64,000 nt of DNA. It comes from Deferribacter thermophilus. Lineage in GTDB: Bacteria > Chrysiogenota > Deferribacteres > Deferribacterales > Deferribacteraceae. The stretch spans positions 137,976 through 201,975 of the forward strand of contig NZ_JAPNXM010000005.1 in the NCBI RefSeq assembly GCF_049472675.1, written 5' to 3'. The translations under genes were made by a program, and so were the position numbers. Shown here one piece after another: positions 46,453 through 54,828 of this stretch. Every line of letters starts with the position of its first letter. The stretch's first letter is position 1. The notes under the pieces were generated by a model that ran no database searches, was not told where the DNA came from, and saw nothing but the letters and a program-made list of their open reading frames with translations.

Positions 46453-47561
46453 TAAATTCGTCGTTCAATTGATATAGGTGTAAGTAAATACTTATACCAG
46501 TTTTCATGAGGAAAAAATAGTACTGGATTTTTTCTGCCAATCATTTTCATAGTGAAGTATTCTGTGTCGATGTGGTTAATCACTTCAATTACATGTTTTG
46601 TATTTAAAATTATTTCTATAGGTTCACCTTCATGATTAATCCCTTCTATAGATTCATAACCTTGTCCATATTCCGTTTCTAAACTGTAAATATCTAATTT
46701 CCCATTGTTGAAAGAAAAAACTGCGGCATGAGTAATATCACTTGTTAATGTGGAAACCCTTTTTACTGAGTTAAGAAAGCTTTCTCTATGTATTGTTGCT
46801 GTTATTTTTGGTTGGATATCAAAAAGTTTACCTAAACTTTGAATATATTTATCAATAAGTTTTGTGTATATTGTGATATTTTTTATTTTAAATAATGCTT
46901 GCTTTTTGTCTGTTTCAATTTCAACATATTCACTGTAATCTAATAGTTTGATAAGTTCAGATATTGTTTTCTTTGGAATGTTTATTGTGAATTCATCTGA
47001 AAATTCTTCATCAAAGTTTGATTCTGCTATTGCAATTTTTTGAAAGTCTGCTGCTGAGATTTCTATTTTATTACCAAATACTTTTAAATGACCACCAGTA
47101 TATTCTATTTTTGAATGATCATTTGATATACAAAAATTTATTTTTTCTAACAATGATTTAAAAATATCAGATTTTAGTCTTATGAAGTATTCAGGAACGA
47201 TTTCACTTACTGTAGGAAAATATTCTGGAGATATAGTTGATAAGGTAAATAAGGATTTCCCAGATTTTAATACAAGCTTTGAACCTGTAAACTCAGCGTC
47301 AATTATACTACCATCTGGTAGTTCTTTTAAAATTTCTAGTAGTTTTTTTGCTGGAACAGTTGTTGTACCTGTTTCTAAGACTTCTATTTTTGTTTTACCT
47401 GTAAATGCATTTTGTAAGTTTGTGGATTTGATTGTTAGTGTGTTGTCTTCAGTTTCTAAGTATAAATTTTGTAATATTGTATTTATATTTTTTGATGTGG
47501 TAAAATTGTTTGCATGCTGAACGAGTTCTTGTAAGGAATTTTTAACGCATTTGAATTTCAT
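46452..47561 (-). CDS. dnaN: DNA polymerase III sliding clamp (beta subunit)
   Basis: A 369-residue clamp of three similar domains. Opening MKFKCVKNSLQELVQHANNF and PAKKLLEILKELPDGS are typical, as is ILNTKHVIEVINHID near the C-terminus. The closing residues are unusual for the family (ISIERRI instead of the common MPMR-L). The ring tethers Pol III to DNA. It heads the minus-strand dnaN-recF-gyrB-gyrA operon, with TAGGAG before the ATG. Confidence 0.95.
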   Translation of the reverse strand: MKFKCVKNSLQELVQHANNFTTSKNINTILQNLYLETEDNTLTIKSTNLQNAFTGKTKIEVLETGTTTVPAKKLLEILKELPDGSIIDAEFTGSKLVLKSGKSLFTLSTISPEYFPTVSEIVPEYFIRLKSDIFKSLLEKINFCISNDHSKIEYTGGHLKVFGNKIEISAADFQKIAIAESNFDEEFSDEFTINIPKKTISELIKLLDYSEYVEIETDKKQALFKIKNITIYTKLIDKYIQSLGKLFDIQPKITATIHRESFLNSVKRVSTLTSDITHAAVFSFNNGKLDIYSLETEYGQGYESIEGINHEGEPIEIILNTKHVIEVINHIDTEYFTMKMIGRKNPVLFFPHENWYKYLLTPISIERRI

Positions 47562-47781
47562 TATATTACTCCTATAAGTTCTTAAGTTAGTAATAATAGT
47601 AATACAGTAATTTGGAAATGTTTACAAGTAAAAATTTCTTATATTTTAAAGTGTGTTATATTGAAATAACAATGTTTATATTTATATTTTACTTGTTTAA
47701 AAAATTGAGCTTTTAAACATTAAATCCTAATATCTTTTTTTTAAACTGGTTTTAAACATTTAAATAACATTAATTTGTTAA
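47562..47781. other. AT-rich non-coding gap beside dnaN; possible origin region
   Basis: A 220-base gene-free stretch, extremely AT-rich, between dnaN and the SDR gene. It contains two identical 11-mers TTTTAAACATT (47711-47721 and 47750-47760) and further TGTTTA/TAAACA words (GTTTACA near 47620, TGTTTA near 47671). No canonical DnaA box (TTATCCACA) was seen. It is a candidate for part of oriC because of its neighbours (dnaN, dnaA 2 kb away, two parS), but this is inference. Confidence 0.3.
47599..47627 (-). promoter_or_regulatory. Possible promoter of the dnaN-recF-gyrB-gyrA operon
   Basis: On the minus strand TTGTAA (47627-47622), a 17-base spacer and TATTAC (47604-47599) lie about 38 bases before dnaN. 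The hexamers match the sigma-70 consensus moderately. Confidence 0.45.
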
Positions 47782-48531
47782 TTAAAATGGATACTCTGTT
47801 AATCCTCCATCAACCACTAGTGTTGTTCCTGTAATGTATGATGCTTCATCTGATAATAAAAAATATGCAGCATTGGCAAATTCTTCAGTATCTGCTATTC
47901 TGTTGGCTGGTATTTGAGAGGCTAAGCTTTTATAAACCTCATCATAAGATTTATTTTCTGATTTCATCTTTTCTTTAATTAGATATTCAACCCTTTCAGT
48001 TAGAGTGTAACCAGGAGCAATAGTATTAACAGTTATATTGTATGGTGCTACTTTTTTGGATAGAGACTTCACAAAGCTTGTTATTGCAGCTCTTAAACAG
48101 TTCGAAATAATTAAGTTATCTATAGGTTTTTTTACTGATACACTAGTAATAACCAATATTCTACCAAATTTCTTTTCAATCATAAGTTTTGCAGCTTCTT
48201 CCATTATTAAAATAGGGTGTAAAAATATTGAATCAAAGTGTAATTTCCAGTCGTTTTCTGTAATTTCAAAAACTGATCCAGCCTTTGGTCCAGGAGAATT
48301 GATAACTAAAATATCAAATTTTTCATCTTTTATAATATTCAACAAGTTTTCAACATCTTCTTTGTTAAATATATCACATTTTATCGGCACACTTAAATTG
48401 TTATCAATATTTTTATTTTTTAAATCTTTAGATGTTGTCCAGAAAGTTTTTATCCCATTTTCCACAAGTTTGTCTACCACAGCTTTTCCAAGCCCTTTAC
48501 TACCTGATGTGACTAATGCTTTTTTATTCAT
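47782..48531 (-). CDS. Atypical short-chain dehydrogenase/reductase
   Basis: A 249-residue SDR-fold protein. The N-terminal cofactor motif is SGSKGLGKAVVDKL, in place of TGxxxGIG. LVINSPGPKAGS occupies the NAG-motif position. Where the catalytic YxxxK should be, the sequence reads ISNCLRAAITSFVKSL, with Ser for Tyr and Arg for Lys. This is the pattern of the BKR-like SDR subgroup that lacks the tetrad. VNTIAPGYTLTERV and ITGTTLVVDGGLTEYPF complete the fold. The enzymatic activity is therefore uncertain. It is divergent from ilvA across 59 bases. Confidence 0.85.
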   Translation of the reverse strand: MNKKALVTSGSKGLGKAVVDKLVENGIKTFWTTSKDLKNKNIDNNLSVPIKCDIFNKEDVENLLNIIKDEKFDILVINSPGPKAGSVFEITENDWKLHFDSIFLHPILIMEEAAKLMIEKKFGRILVITSVSVKKPIDNLIISNCLRAAITSFVKSLSKKVAPYNITVNTIAPGYTLTERVEYLIKEKMKSENKSYDEVYKSLASQIPANRIADTEEFANAAYFLLSDEASYITGTTLVVDGGLTEYPF

Positions 48532-48590
48532 AACATTTCTCTCCTCAAATTTAATTGACTATTATTTCTCATCATGTATAAAAATATATT

Positions 48591-49790
48591 ATGTACACAG
48601 AAATAATCAACGCTTATGATAGAATAAAAAATTATATAAAGAATATCCCTCTTTACTATTCAAATATTTTTAGTGAATTAAAAGGTGGGGATATTTATTT
48701 AAAACTTGAAAACCTCCAAAGAACAGGATCTTTCAAGATAAGAGGCGCTTTAAATTGTATGCTTAAGAATAAAGATAAATGTAAAAATGGTGTTGTAGCA
48801 GCTTCAGCTGGTAATCACGCTCAGGGTGTTGCTTTTGGCGCTAAATTAATAGGGATTAATGCAACAATAGTTATGCCTGAAATTACTCCTTTAATAAAGG
48901 TTGTTAATACATCAAAATATGGTGCGAAAGTTGTTTTACATGGGAAAAATTATGATGAAGCTTATAATAAAGCTGTTGAAATAGCAGAAAATGAAGGTTT
49001 GTATCTCATTCACCCTTTTGACGATTTAGATGTCATTGCAGGCCAAGGTACAATAGCTCATGAAATATATATGGAAGGTCTAGAAATAGATCAGATTTTA
49101 GTTCCAATTGGTGGTGGGGGATTAATATCAGGTATCGCTTCTTATTTTAAGTATGTCAAACCAGAAGTAAAGGTTTATGGTATTCAAGCAGATAGTGCAG
49201 CAGGCATGTATTATTCACACTTGAGAAAAAGGGTTGTTACACTGACTTCCTCAACAACTATTGCAGAAGGGATAGCTGTCAAACGAGTGGGTGATAAGAC
49301 ATTTGAGTTTTGTGAAAATTATGTGGATGATGTTTTGACTGTTACAGATGATGAAATTGCTTACGCTATTTTACAGTTAATTGAGCAGTCAAAATTAGTT
49401 GTAGAAGGTGCTGGAGCTGTAGGTATTGCTGCAATCCTTCAAAATAAAATTGAGGTAAAGAATAAGAAAACTGCGGTTGTTATTTCTGGTGGAAATATCG
49501 ATGTAAATCTTATTTCAAGAATTATAAATAAGGGGATGGTAACTACAGGTAGATTTTGTCAGATAATTGTTAATGTAAAAGATGTACCAGGTTCACTGGC
49601 AACAGTTACATCTGTAGTAGCTAAGTTACAGGCAAATATCCTTGATATCAAGCATCACAGATTTGATGCAAACTTACCTGTAAACTATACAAAAGTTATT
49701 TTAGATCTTGAAACTAAAGGGTTTGAACACATAGAAGAGATAGTATCAGAGTTGAATAAGAAAGGATTTGAGGCAAAGATAAATGGGTAG
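48591..49790 (+). CDS. ilvA: Threonine ammonia-lyase with C-terminal ACT domain
   Basis: A 399-residue PLP enzyme converting threonine to 2-oxobutanoate plus ammonia, the first step of isoleucine synthesis. The PLP Lys is in QRTGSFKIRGA, the PLP-phosphate loop is GGGGLISG, and AASAGNHAQGVAFGA is characteristic. Residues about 325-399 form an ACT domain (VNVKDVPGSLATVTSVV). The length fits the short TdcB/IlvA type with one ACT domain. It overlaps dnaA by eight bases, an unusual pairing. Confidence 0.92.
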   Translation: MYTEIINAYDRIKNYIKNIPLYYSNIFSELKGGDIYLKLENLQRTGSFKIRGALNCMLKNKDKCKNGVVAASAGNHAQGVAFGAKLIGINATIVMPEITPLIKVVNTSKYGAKVVLHGKNYDEAYNKAVEIAENEGLYLIHPFDDLDVIAGQGTIAHEIYMEGLEIDQILVPIGGGGLISGIASYFKYVKPEVKVYGIQADSAAGMYYSHLRKRVVTLTSSTTIAEGIAVKRVGDKTFEFCENYVDDVLTVTDDEIAYAILQLIEQSKLVVEGAGAVGIAAILQNKIEVKNKKTAVVISGGNIDVNLISRIINKGMVTTGRFCQIIVNVKDVPGSLATVTSVVAKLQANILDIKHHRFDANLPVNYTKVILDLETKGFEHIEEIVSELNKKGFEAKING

Positions 49791-51114
49791 TGAAAAGATT
49801 TGGGAAGAGGTGTTAAAAGAAGCAAAGAATCATATTTCTGAGCAAGAGGTTAATACTTGGCTAAAGCCTATTAAGATTGGTGAATTACGAGGGGATTTTA
49901 TACAATTAATTGCACCAAATAGGCTTTATAAGAATTGGTTTGAAGAAAAATACTTAAATGTGGTAAAAAAGATATTCAATGAGACATTATCAATAGAAGC
50001 ACAAACCATACAAGTAATTACAAAATCTGCAACAAAGCAGAAGAAACATACAGCACAATCTGTCTCATCATCTGTTACTATTGATGTTTATACAACTAAT
50101 CTTAATAAACAGTATACCTTTGATAATTTTGTTGTGGGTAACTCAAACAATTTTGCTCATGCAGCTTGTATGGCAGTAGCAGATGGTTATTTTCATACTT
50201 ATAATCCACTTTTTATATATGGTGGTGTTGGTCTTGGTAAAACACATTTGATGCATGCTGTAGGGAATAGATTGCTTGAAAAGTTTCCTAAATTAAAAGT
50301 TCTTTATATATCAAGTGAAAATTTTACTAATGAGATGATTTCTGCACTAAAATCTAAAAAGATGGATGAATTTAGAGAAAAATATAGAAAAGTTGATGTT
50401 TTACTATTTGATGATGTTCAATTTTTGGCTGGGAAACAGAGAAGTACTGAGGAGTTTTTTTATACTTTTAATTCTCTTTATGACTCTCAAAAGCAGATAA
50501 TTTTAACTTCTGATAAAACTCCTGATGAAATCCCTGAGATGGAAGAAAGGCTGACAACGAGGTTTGCTTGGGGCTTAATTGCTGATATTCAGCCACCATC
50601 TGTTGAAGAAAAAACTGCCATTTTGATGAAAAGGGCAGAATTAATGAATATAGATTTAAATGAAAAGGTGGCACTATTTATAGCAGAAAATCTTAAAAGT
50701 GATAATATTAGAGAGCTAATTGGTGCTTTAATTAGGTTATCGGCTTATTCTTCTTTCAATGGGGAGCCTATCACTATTGAGCTTGCAAAAAAGACTCTTG
50801 ATAGGTTTCTGATTAAAAAGGATAAGATAATTACATTTGATACTATTTTAAAAGTAGTTACAGAATATTTTAATGTGAAATTGTCAGAGCTTAAGTCTAA
50901 AAAAAGAACAAAGAGTATTGCCTATCCAAGACAGATAGCGATGTATTTAATGAGAGAAAAACTCAACTGTTCATTAAGCGAAATTGGTGAAATTTTTGGA
51001 GGTAGGGATCACTCAACAGTATTGCATTCCATAAACAGTATTGAGAAAAAGTTAAAGAAAGATAAAGAGTTACAGGAAACGATTAAAATTCTCGAAAAAA
51101 GTCTTTATAATTAG
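49783..51114 (+). CDS. dnaA: Chromosomal replication initiator protein DnaA
   Basis: A 443-residue AAA+ initiator. Domain I starts KIWEEVLKEAKNHISEQEVNTW. The AAA+ core has Walker A GGVGLGKTHLMHA, Walker B LLFDDVQFLAGK and sensor II IRELIGALIRL. The C-terminal DNA-binding domain has SLSEIGEIFGGRDHSTVLHSI. It is on the opposite strand from dnaN and separated from it by an SDR gene and ilvA; its ATG lies inside ilvA, so it appears to share ilvA transcription. A wtp transporter follows. Confidence 0.97.
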   Translation: MGSEKIWEEVLKEAKNHISEQEVNTWLKPIKIGELRGDFIQLIAPNRLYKNWFEEKYLNVVKKIFNETLSIEAQTIQVITKSATKQKKHTAQSVSSSVTIDVYTTNLNKQYTFDNFVVGNSNNFAHAACMAVADGYFHTYNPLFIYGGVGLGKTHLMHAVGNRLLEKFPKLKVLYISSENFTNEMISALKSKKMDEFREKYRKVDVLLFDDVQFLAGKQRSTEEFFYTFNSLYDSQKQIILTSDKTPDEIPEMEERLTTRFAWGLIADIQPPSVEEKTAILMKRAELMNIDLNEKVALFIAENLKSDNIRELIGALIRLSAYSSFNGEPITIELAKKTLDRFLIKKDKIITFDTILKVVTEYFNVKLSELKSKKRTKSIAYPRQIAMYLMREKLNCSLSEIGEIFGGRDHSTVLHSINSIEKKLKKDKELQETIKILEKSLYN

Positions 51115-51123
51115 GAGGTTTAA

Positions 51124-52086
51124 ATGAGATTTGTTATCAAAATATTATTTTTTGTTATCTTTTTGAGCTTACCACTTTTTGCTAAAGAAAAGATTATTAT
51201 CTTCCATGCAGGAAGTCTCAGTAAACCCTTTGCTGAACTTGAAAAGAGGTTTGAAGAAAAATACCCTCAGTATGATGTTGTAAGGGAAGCAGCAGGAAGT
51301 AGGCTTTGTGCTAGGAAAGTGGCTGAACTTCACAAACCAGCTGATATAGTTGCAAGTGCTGACTATAAAGTAATAGATAACCTGTTAATCCCTGAATATG
51401 CAAAATTTAATATTCATTTTGCTACAAATGAGATGGCTATAGCTTATACAGAAAAATCTAAAAAGAGCGATGTTATTAATTCAACTAATTGGCCAGAAAT
51501 ACTTTTAAATGAAGATGTAAAAGTTGGGCATTCAAATCCAAATTTAGATCCATGTGGTTACAGGACTATGCTTGTAGTAAAACTTGCGGAAAAGTTTTAT
51601 AATATAAATAATTTTTTTGATAATCTTTTTGGATATGGCAATTTTTATGAAAATGGAGAAGAGAATAAACAAAAGATAATCGTAAGGCCTAAAGAGACTG
51701 ACTTATTAAGCTTATTGGAAGCTGGGGTTATAGATTATCTTTTTATCTACAAGTCAGTAGCAATACAGCATGGTTTAAAATATGTAGAGCTTCCAAAAAA
51801 GATTTCATTGGGGGATAATAAGTTTAAAGAATATTATTCCAAAGTAAGTTTTAAAATAACAGGGAAAAAACCTGGTTCTTTTATTCTCAAGAAAGGGGAA
51901 CCCATGATTTATGGTATTACTATTGTTGAGCATGATAATATTTTGCCTGTTAATAAAAAGGGAGCTATTTTGTTTATTAAGTTTTTATTATCAAAAGAAG
52001 GGAAAGATATTTTCATGAAAAATGGCCAAAATGTGATTGATCCACCTGTGATTAGGGGAGATTCATCAATTTTACAAAATGAATAG
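51124..52086 (+). CDS. wtpA: Tungstate/molybdate ABC transporter substrate-binding protein
   Basis: A 320-residue periplasmic binding protein with signal peptide (about 1-20). The oxyanion-binding motifs of the WtpA/ModA type are present: IIIFHAGSLSKPFAELEKRF, REAAGSRLCARKVAEL, DIVASADYKVIDNLLIPEYA, and GHSNPNLDPCGYRTMLV. It delivers tungstate or molybdate to the membrane complex. AGGAGG lies just before the ATG. It is followed by ATPase and permease genes. WtpA type suggests preference for tungstate, as needed for W-enzymes; this is inference from family. Confidence 0.88.
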   Translation: MRFVIKILFFVIFLSLPLFAKEKIIIFHAGSLSKPFAELEKRFEEKYPQYDVVREAAGSRLCARKVAELHKPADIVASADYKVIDNLLIPEYAKFNIHFATNEMAIAYTEKSKKSDVINSTNWPEILLNEDVKVGHSNPNLDPCGYRTMLVVKLAEKFYNINNFFDNLFGYGNFYENGEENKQKIIVRPKETDLLSLLEAGVIDYLFIYKSVAIQHGLKYVELPKKISLGDNKFKEYYSKVSFKITGKKPGSFILKKGEPMIYGITIVEHDNILPVNKKGAILFIKFLLSKEGKDIFMKNGQNVIDPPVIRGDSSILQNE

Positions 52087-52089
52087 AAT

Positions 52090-53132
52090 ATGCTTAAAAT
52101 AGAAAATCTAAAAGTAAAAAGAGATAGCTTTAGCTTATGTATCAACTACTTAGAAATATGTGATAAAGAATATTTTGTTTTATTGGGTGAAACTGGTAGT
52201 GGCAAAACTACTCTTTTAGAAACTATTGCAGGTTTTCATAAAACACTTTCAGGAAAAATTTTTCATAATGAAAAAGATATTACATTTTTACCACCTGAGA
52301 AAAGAGGGGTAGGCTTTGTTTATCAGGATTACGCACTTTTTCCAAACTTAAATGTAGAGGGGTAGGCTTTGTTTATCAGGATTACGCACTTTTTCCAAAC
52401 TTAAATGTAAAGGAAAATATTTTATTTTCCACAAAATACAAAAAGAATAAAACTGATAACAGGTTTGAAGAATTGGTCAATTTTCTAAAATTAAAAAACT
52501 TATTAAACAAGAATATTAATACCTTAAGTGGTGGGGAAAAGCAGAGAGTAGCTTTGGCAAGGGCTTTGATGTCAGAGCCTAAAATTTTACTGTTAGATGA
52601 ACCTTTAAGCGCTATAGATCCAACATTTCGCTATGAAATAATGGATTACTTAAAAAAGATTATCCCTCTATATGGTATAACAATCATACATGTTACACAC
52701 AATTTTAGAGAGGCAGCCTACCTTGCAAAGAGAATAGCTATAGTTAAAAATGGTAAACTTATTGAAACAGGTGATGTAAAAACTGTCTTAAATAGACCAA
52801 AGCATATAGAAACAGCAAAGTTTTTAGGGTTTAAAAATATCTTGCCGCTAAGTTTGATTGGAGAAAAAAGCAAATCATTCTTTACCATTGATCCAACAGA
52901 GATAAATATCAATTATGAAAACAGTAATAATGAAATAAAAATAGAAGGCTTTATAAAAGATATTGTTTATTTTGTTGATCATAAAAAGATTTATGTGGAT
53001 TGTGATGGTATAGTGGTGATGATTAAAAAGGGTAATTCTTATAATGAAAAATGGTTAAATTTAGGTAATAAAGTAATGTTGAGTTTTGATAGTAAAAAAA
53101 TCTCAATTTTGAGAGATTTAGATGAAGAATAG
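52090..53132 (+). pseudogene. wtpC: Tungstate/molybdate transporter ATPase, disrupted by a 53-bp tandem duplication
   Basis: The first 276 bases encode an intact ABC start, with Walker A LGETGSGKTTLLE and Q-loop FVYQDYALFPNLNV, then stop at a TAG (52363-52365) created by the duplication. The same protein resumes after the second copy with NVKENILF, the signature LSGGEKQRVALARAL, Walker B ILLLDEPLSAIDP and a C-terminal MOP-like domain. Deleting one copy restores a 329-residue ATPase, the normal length. As read, the importer would lack its motor, unless a downstream TTG restart yields a fragment. It overlaps wtpB by 11 bases. Could also be an assembly artefact. Confidence 0.92.
52304..52409 (+). 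repeat. Perfect 53-bp direct tandem duplication
   Basis: Copies 52304-52356 and 52357-52409 are identical over 53 bases, both beginning GAGGGGTAGG and ending TTAAATGTA. The unit is not a multiple of three, so it shifts the wtpC frame. There is only a 1-base identity at the boundary, so a slippage or template-switch origin is likely. Confidence 0.97.
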
Positions 53133-53877
53133 TTTTGGTAAAGGTTTATTTATTTTTTTAAGTGGATTGATTATATTTTTCTTACTCTTTCCCATTTTAA
53201 AACTTTTTTACTCAAATGGGCTTATAAATATTTTACAAACTTTGAAAGATAAAGAGGTTATCGATTCTATCCTACTAACATTCAAGGTATCTTTATATGC
53301 AACGATATTTGTATTTTTTACTGGGGTTCCACTTGCATATTTGATTGCCAGAAACAACTTTTTTGGCAAATCAGTTGTAGAGGCAATAATAGATCTCCCC
53401 ACAATGATACCACACACTGCAGCTGGAATTGCTATTTTGCTAGCTTTTAATAGTGGTTTTTTAAAGCTACAGCTGATTGATAGTGAAATTGGGATTATGT
53501 TTGCCATGATGTTTTTATCAGCCCCATATCTCATAAATGGAGCAAAAGAAGGTTTTAAAAAAGTGGATGTAAAGTATGAATATGTGGCCAGAACTCTTGG
53601 TGCAAGCTGGTTTTCAGCCTTTTTGAGGGTGGTTTTACCAAATGCAAGAAGGGATATTGTCAATGGTATGCTCATGATGTGGGCAAGAGGGCTTGGTGAG
53701 TTTGGAGCTGTTGTAATTATTGCTTATCATCCAATGGTGGCTCCTGTACTGATTTATGATAGATTTAATAATTTTGGTCTTAAATACTCTGCACCTGTTG
53801 CAGCAGCTATGATTTTATTGTCTGTTATGATTTTCTTGATTATTAGATATTTAAATAATAAAAAATTTCATAATTGA
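53122..53877 (+). CDS. wtpB: Tungstate/molybdate ABC transporter permease
   Basis: A 251-residue inner-membrane permease with about six helices. The cytoplasmic EAA loop that contacts the ATPase reads EYVARTLGASWFSAFLRVVLPNARRDI, shown in family position at about residues 152-178, and LPTMIPHTAAGIAILLAF is typical of Mod/Wtp permeases. GLGEFGAVVIIAYHP is another conserved stretch. Starts inside wtpC. Its 3' end overlaps the convergent ADP-ribosylglycohydrolase gene by 27 bases. Confidence 0.9.
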   Translation: MKNSFGKGLFIFLSGLIIFFLLFPILKLFYSNGLINILQTLKDKEVIDSILLTFKVSLYATIFVFFTGVPLAYLIARNNFFGKSVVEAIIDLPTMIPHTAAGIAILLAFNSGFLKLQLIDSEIGIMFAMMFLSAPYLINGAKEGFKKVDVKYEYVARTLGASWFSAFLRVVLPNARRDIVNGMLMMWARGLGEFGAVVIIAYHPMVAPVLIYDRFNNFGLKYSAPVAAAMILLSVMIFLIIRYLNNKKFHN

Positions 53878-54828
53878 TGTGTATTTTGTAAGTGGAGGTT
53901 TAAACAGGTATTTTTTAAACCTCTCTAAAATTGATTCAAAGCCGTAAATTGCTCCTGCAATTGCTCCTGTTACTGCACCGATTGTATCAGTATCCCCACC
54001 AATATTTATTGCTTTTAAAACAGTTTCTTCAAAATCTTTTGATTCGATATTTAGCCAGATAGCAGTTTGCAATGTTGTTACGCAATAGGGGGTTGTTGTG
54101 TAAATATCTGGTTTTTCAAAGATTGGGTTTATATCTTCTATTATATCGTAAAATGTATTTTTTACTTTTTCTAAAGCTTCTTCAAGTGGGTAATTTAAGA
54201 TGAGATATTTTAATAAAAGGTTGTATATACTGTTTGTAAATAAAGCTATTGGGTGTCCATGGGTTACAGAAGCAGACTTTGCTGAATCTTCTATTAACTC
54301 TTTATCAGTTTTATCAAGATAATAAGCTGAAATGATACTTGAGCGCATTAAAGCACCATTGCCGTTTGATAATCTATCTTTTTGAGGTTTTCCCGTTTTT
54401 AACGCTTTATAAGTGGTTTTACCTATCCCGATCGCTTTATTTGTAGAAGAATATTCACCAGTATAAAACCATTTGAGATAATGCTCCCTTTCACTGTTTT
54501 CATCCACAACCCCTTTTTCATCTAAGGATGTGGCAAGAGCTATTAGCATAGATGTGTCATCACTCCAGTCACCAGCATTTAAATTTAGATGACCACCACC
54601 TATGATATTTTTTTGATATTCCCCCTCTAATTTTATTGGAGGATATGGTTTTATAGTAGGAAAACACCCTTCTTGCGTAATTCCAAGCATATCCCCAATT
54701 ATATTTCCTGCTATCATCCCAGCAATTTTGTCTTTTTTTGTTTTTTCAAGCTCGTTAAAGACAGACTGAGTTTCTATTTTTTGCATGCAATCAGATACTT
54801 TATCACAATGCTCTTTGAAATTACTCAT
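53851..54828 (-). CDS. ADP-ribosylglycohydrolase (DraG) family protein
   Basis: A 325-residue ADP-ribosyl-acceptor hydrolase fold. Metal-binding motifs are GMIAGNIIGDMLG at about residue 36, GDWSDDTSMLIALA, GNGALMRSS and INIGGDTDTIGAVTGAIAGAIYG near the C-terminus. Such enzymes remove ADP-ribose from proteins or nucleic acids in the cytoplasm. A cysteine-rich N-terminus (about 20 residues) precedes the domain. It overlaps the large upstream gene by eight bases, so the two are probably a unit. Confidence 0.9.
   Translation of the reverse strand: MSNFKEHCDKVSDCMQKIETQSVFNELEKTKKDKIAGMIAGNIIGDMLGITQEGCFPTIKPYPPIKLEGEYQKNIIGGGHLNLNAGDWSDDTSMLIALATSLDEKGVVDENSEREHYLKWFYTGEYSSTNKAIGIGKTTYKALKTGKPQKDRLSNGNGALMRSSIISAYYLDKTDKELIEDSAKSASVTHGHPIALFTNSIYNLLLKYLILNYPLEEALEKVKNTFYDIIEDINPIFEKPDIYTTTPYCVTTLQTAIWLNIESKDFEETVLKAINIGGDTDTIGAVTGAIAGAIYGFESILERFKKYLFKPPLTKYTSIMKFFII

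Noticed and set aside
47562..47781. Search for canonical DnaA boxes (TTATCCACA) in the dnaN-side gap
   Set aside because: None seen on either strand, so oriC is proposed only as a low-confidence candidate.
48038..48619. 193-codon open frame on the plus strand opposite the SDR gene and into ilvA
   Set aside because: Antisense to the SDR, whose fold motifs are clear; composition is shadow-like and there is no ribosome site or recognisable domain.
52363..52365. Recoded stop in wtpC
   Set aside because: The stop is TAG within the second copy of a perfect duplication, and deletion of one copy repairs the frame, so recoding is not needed.
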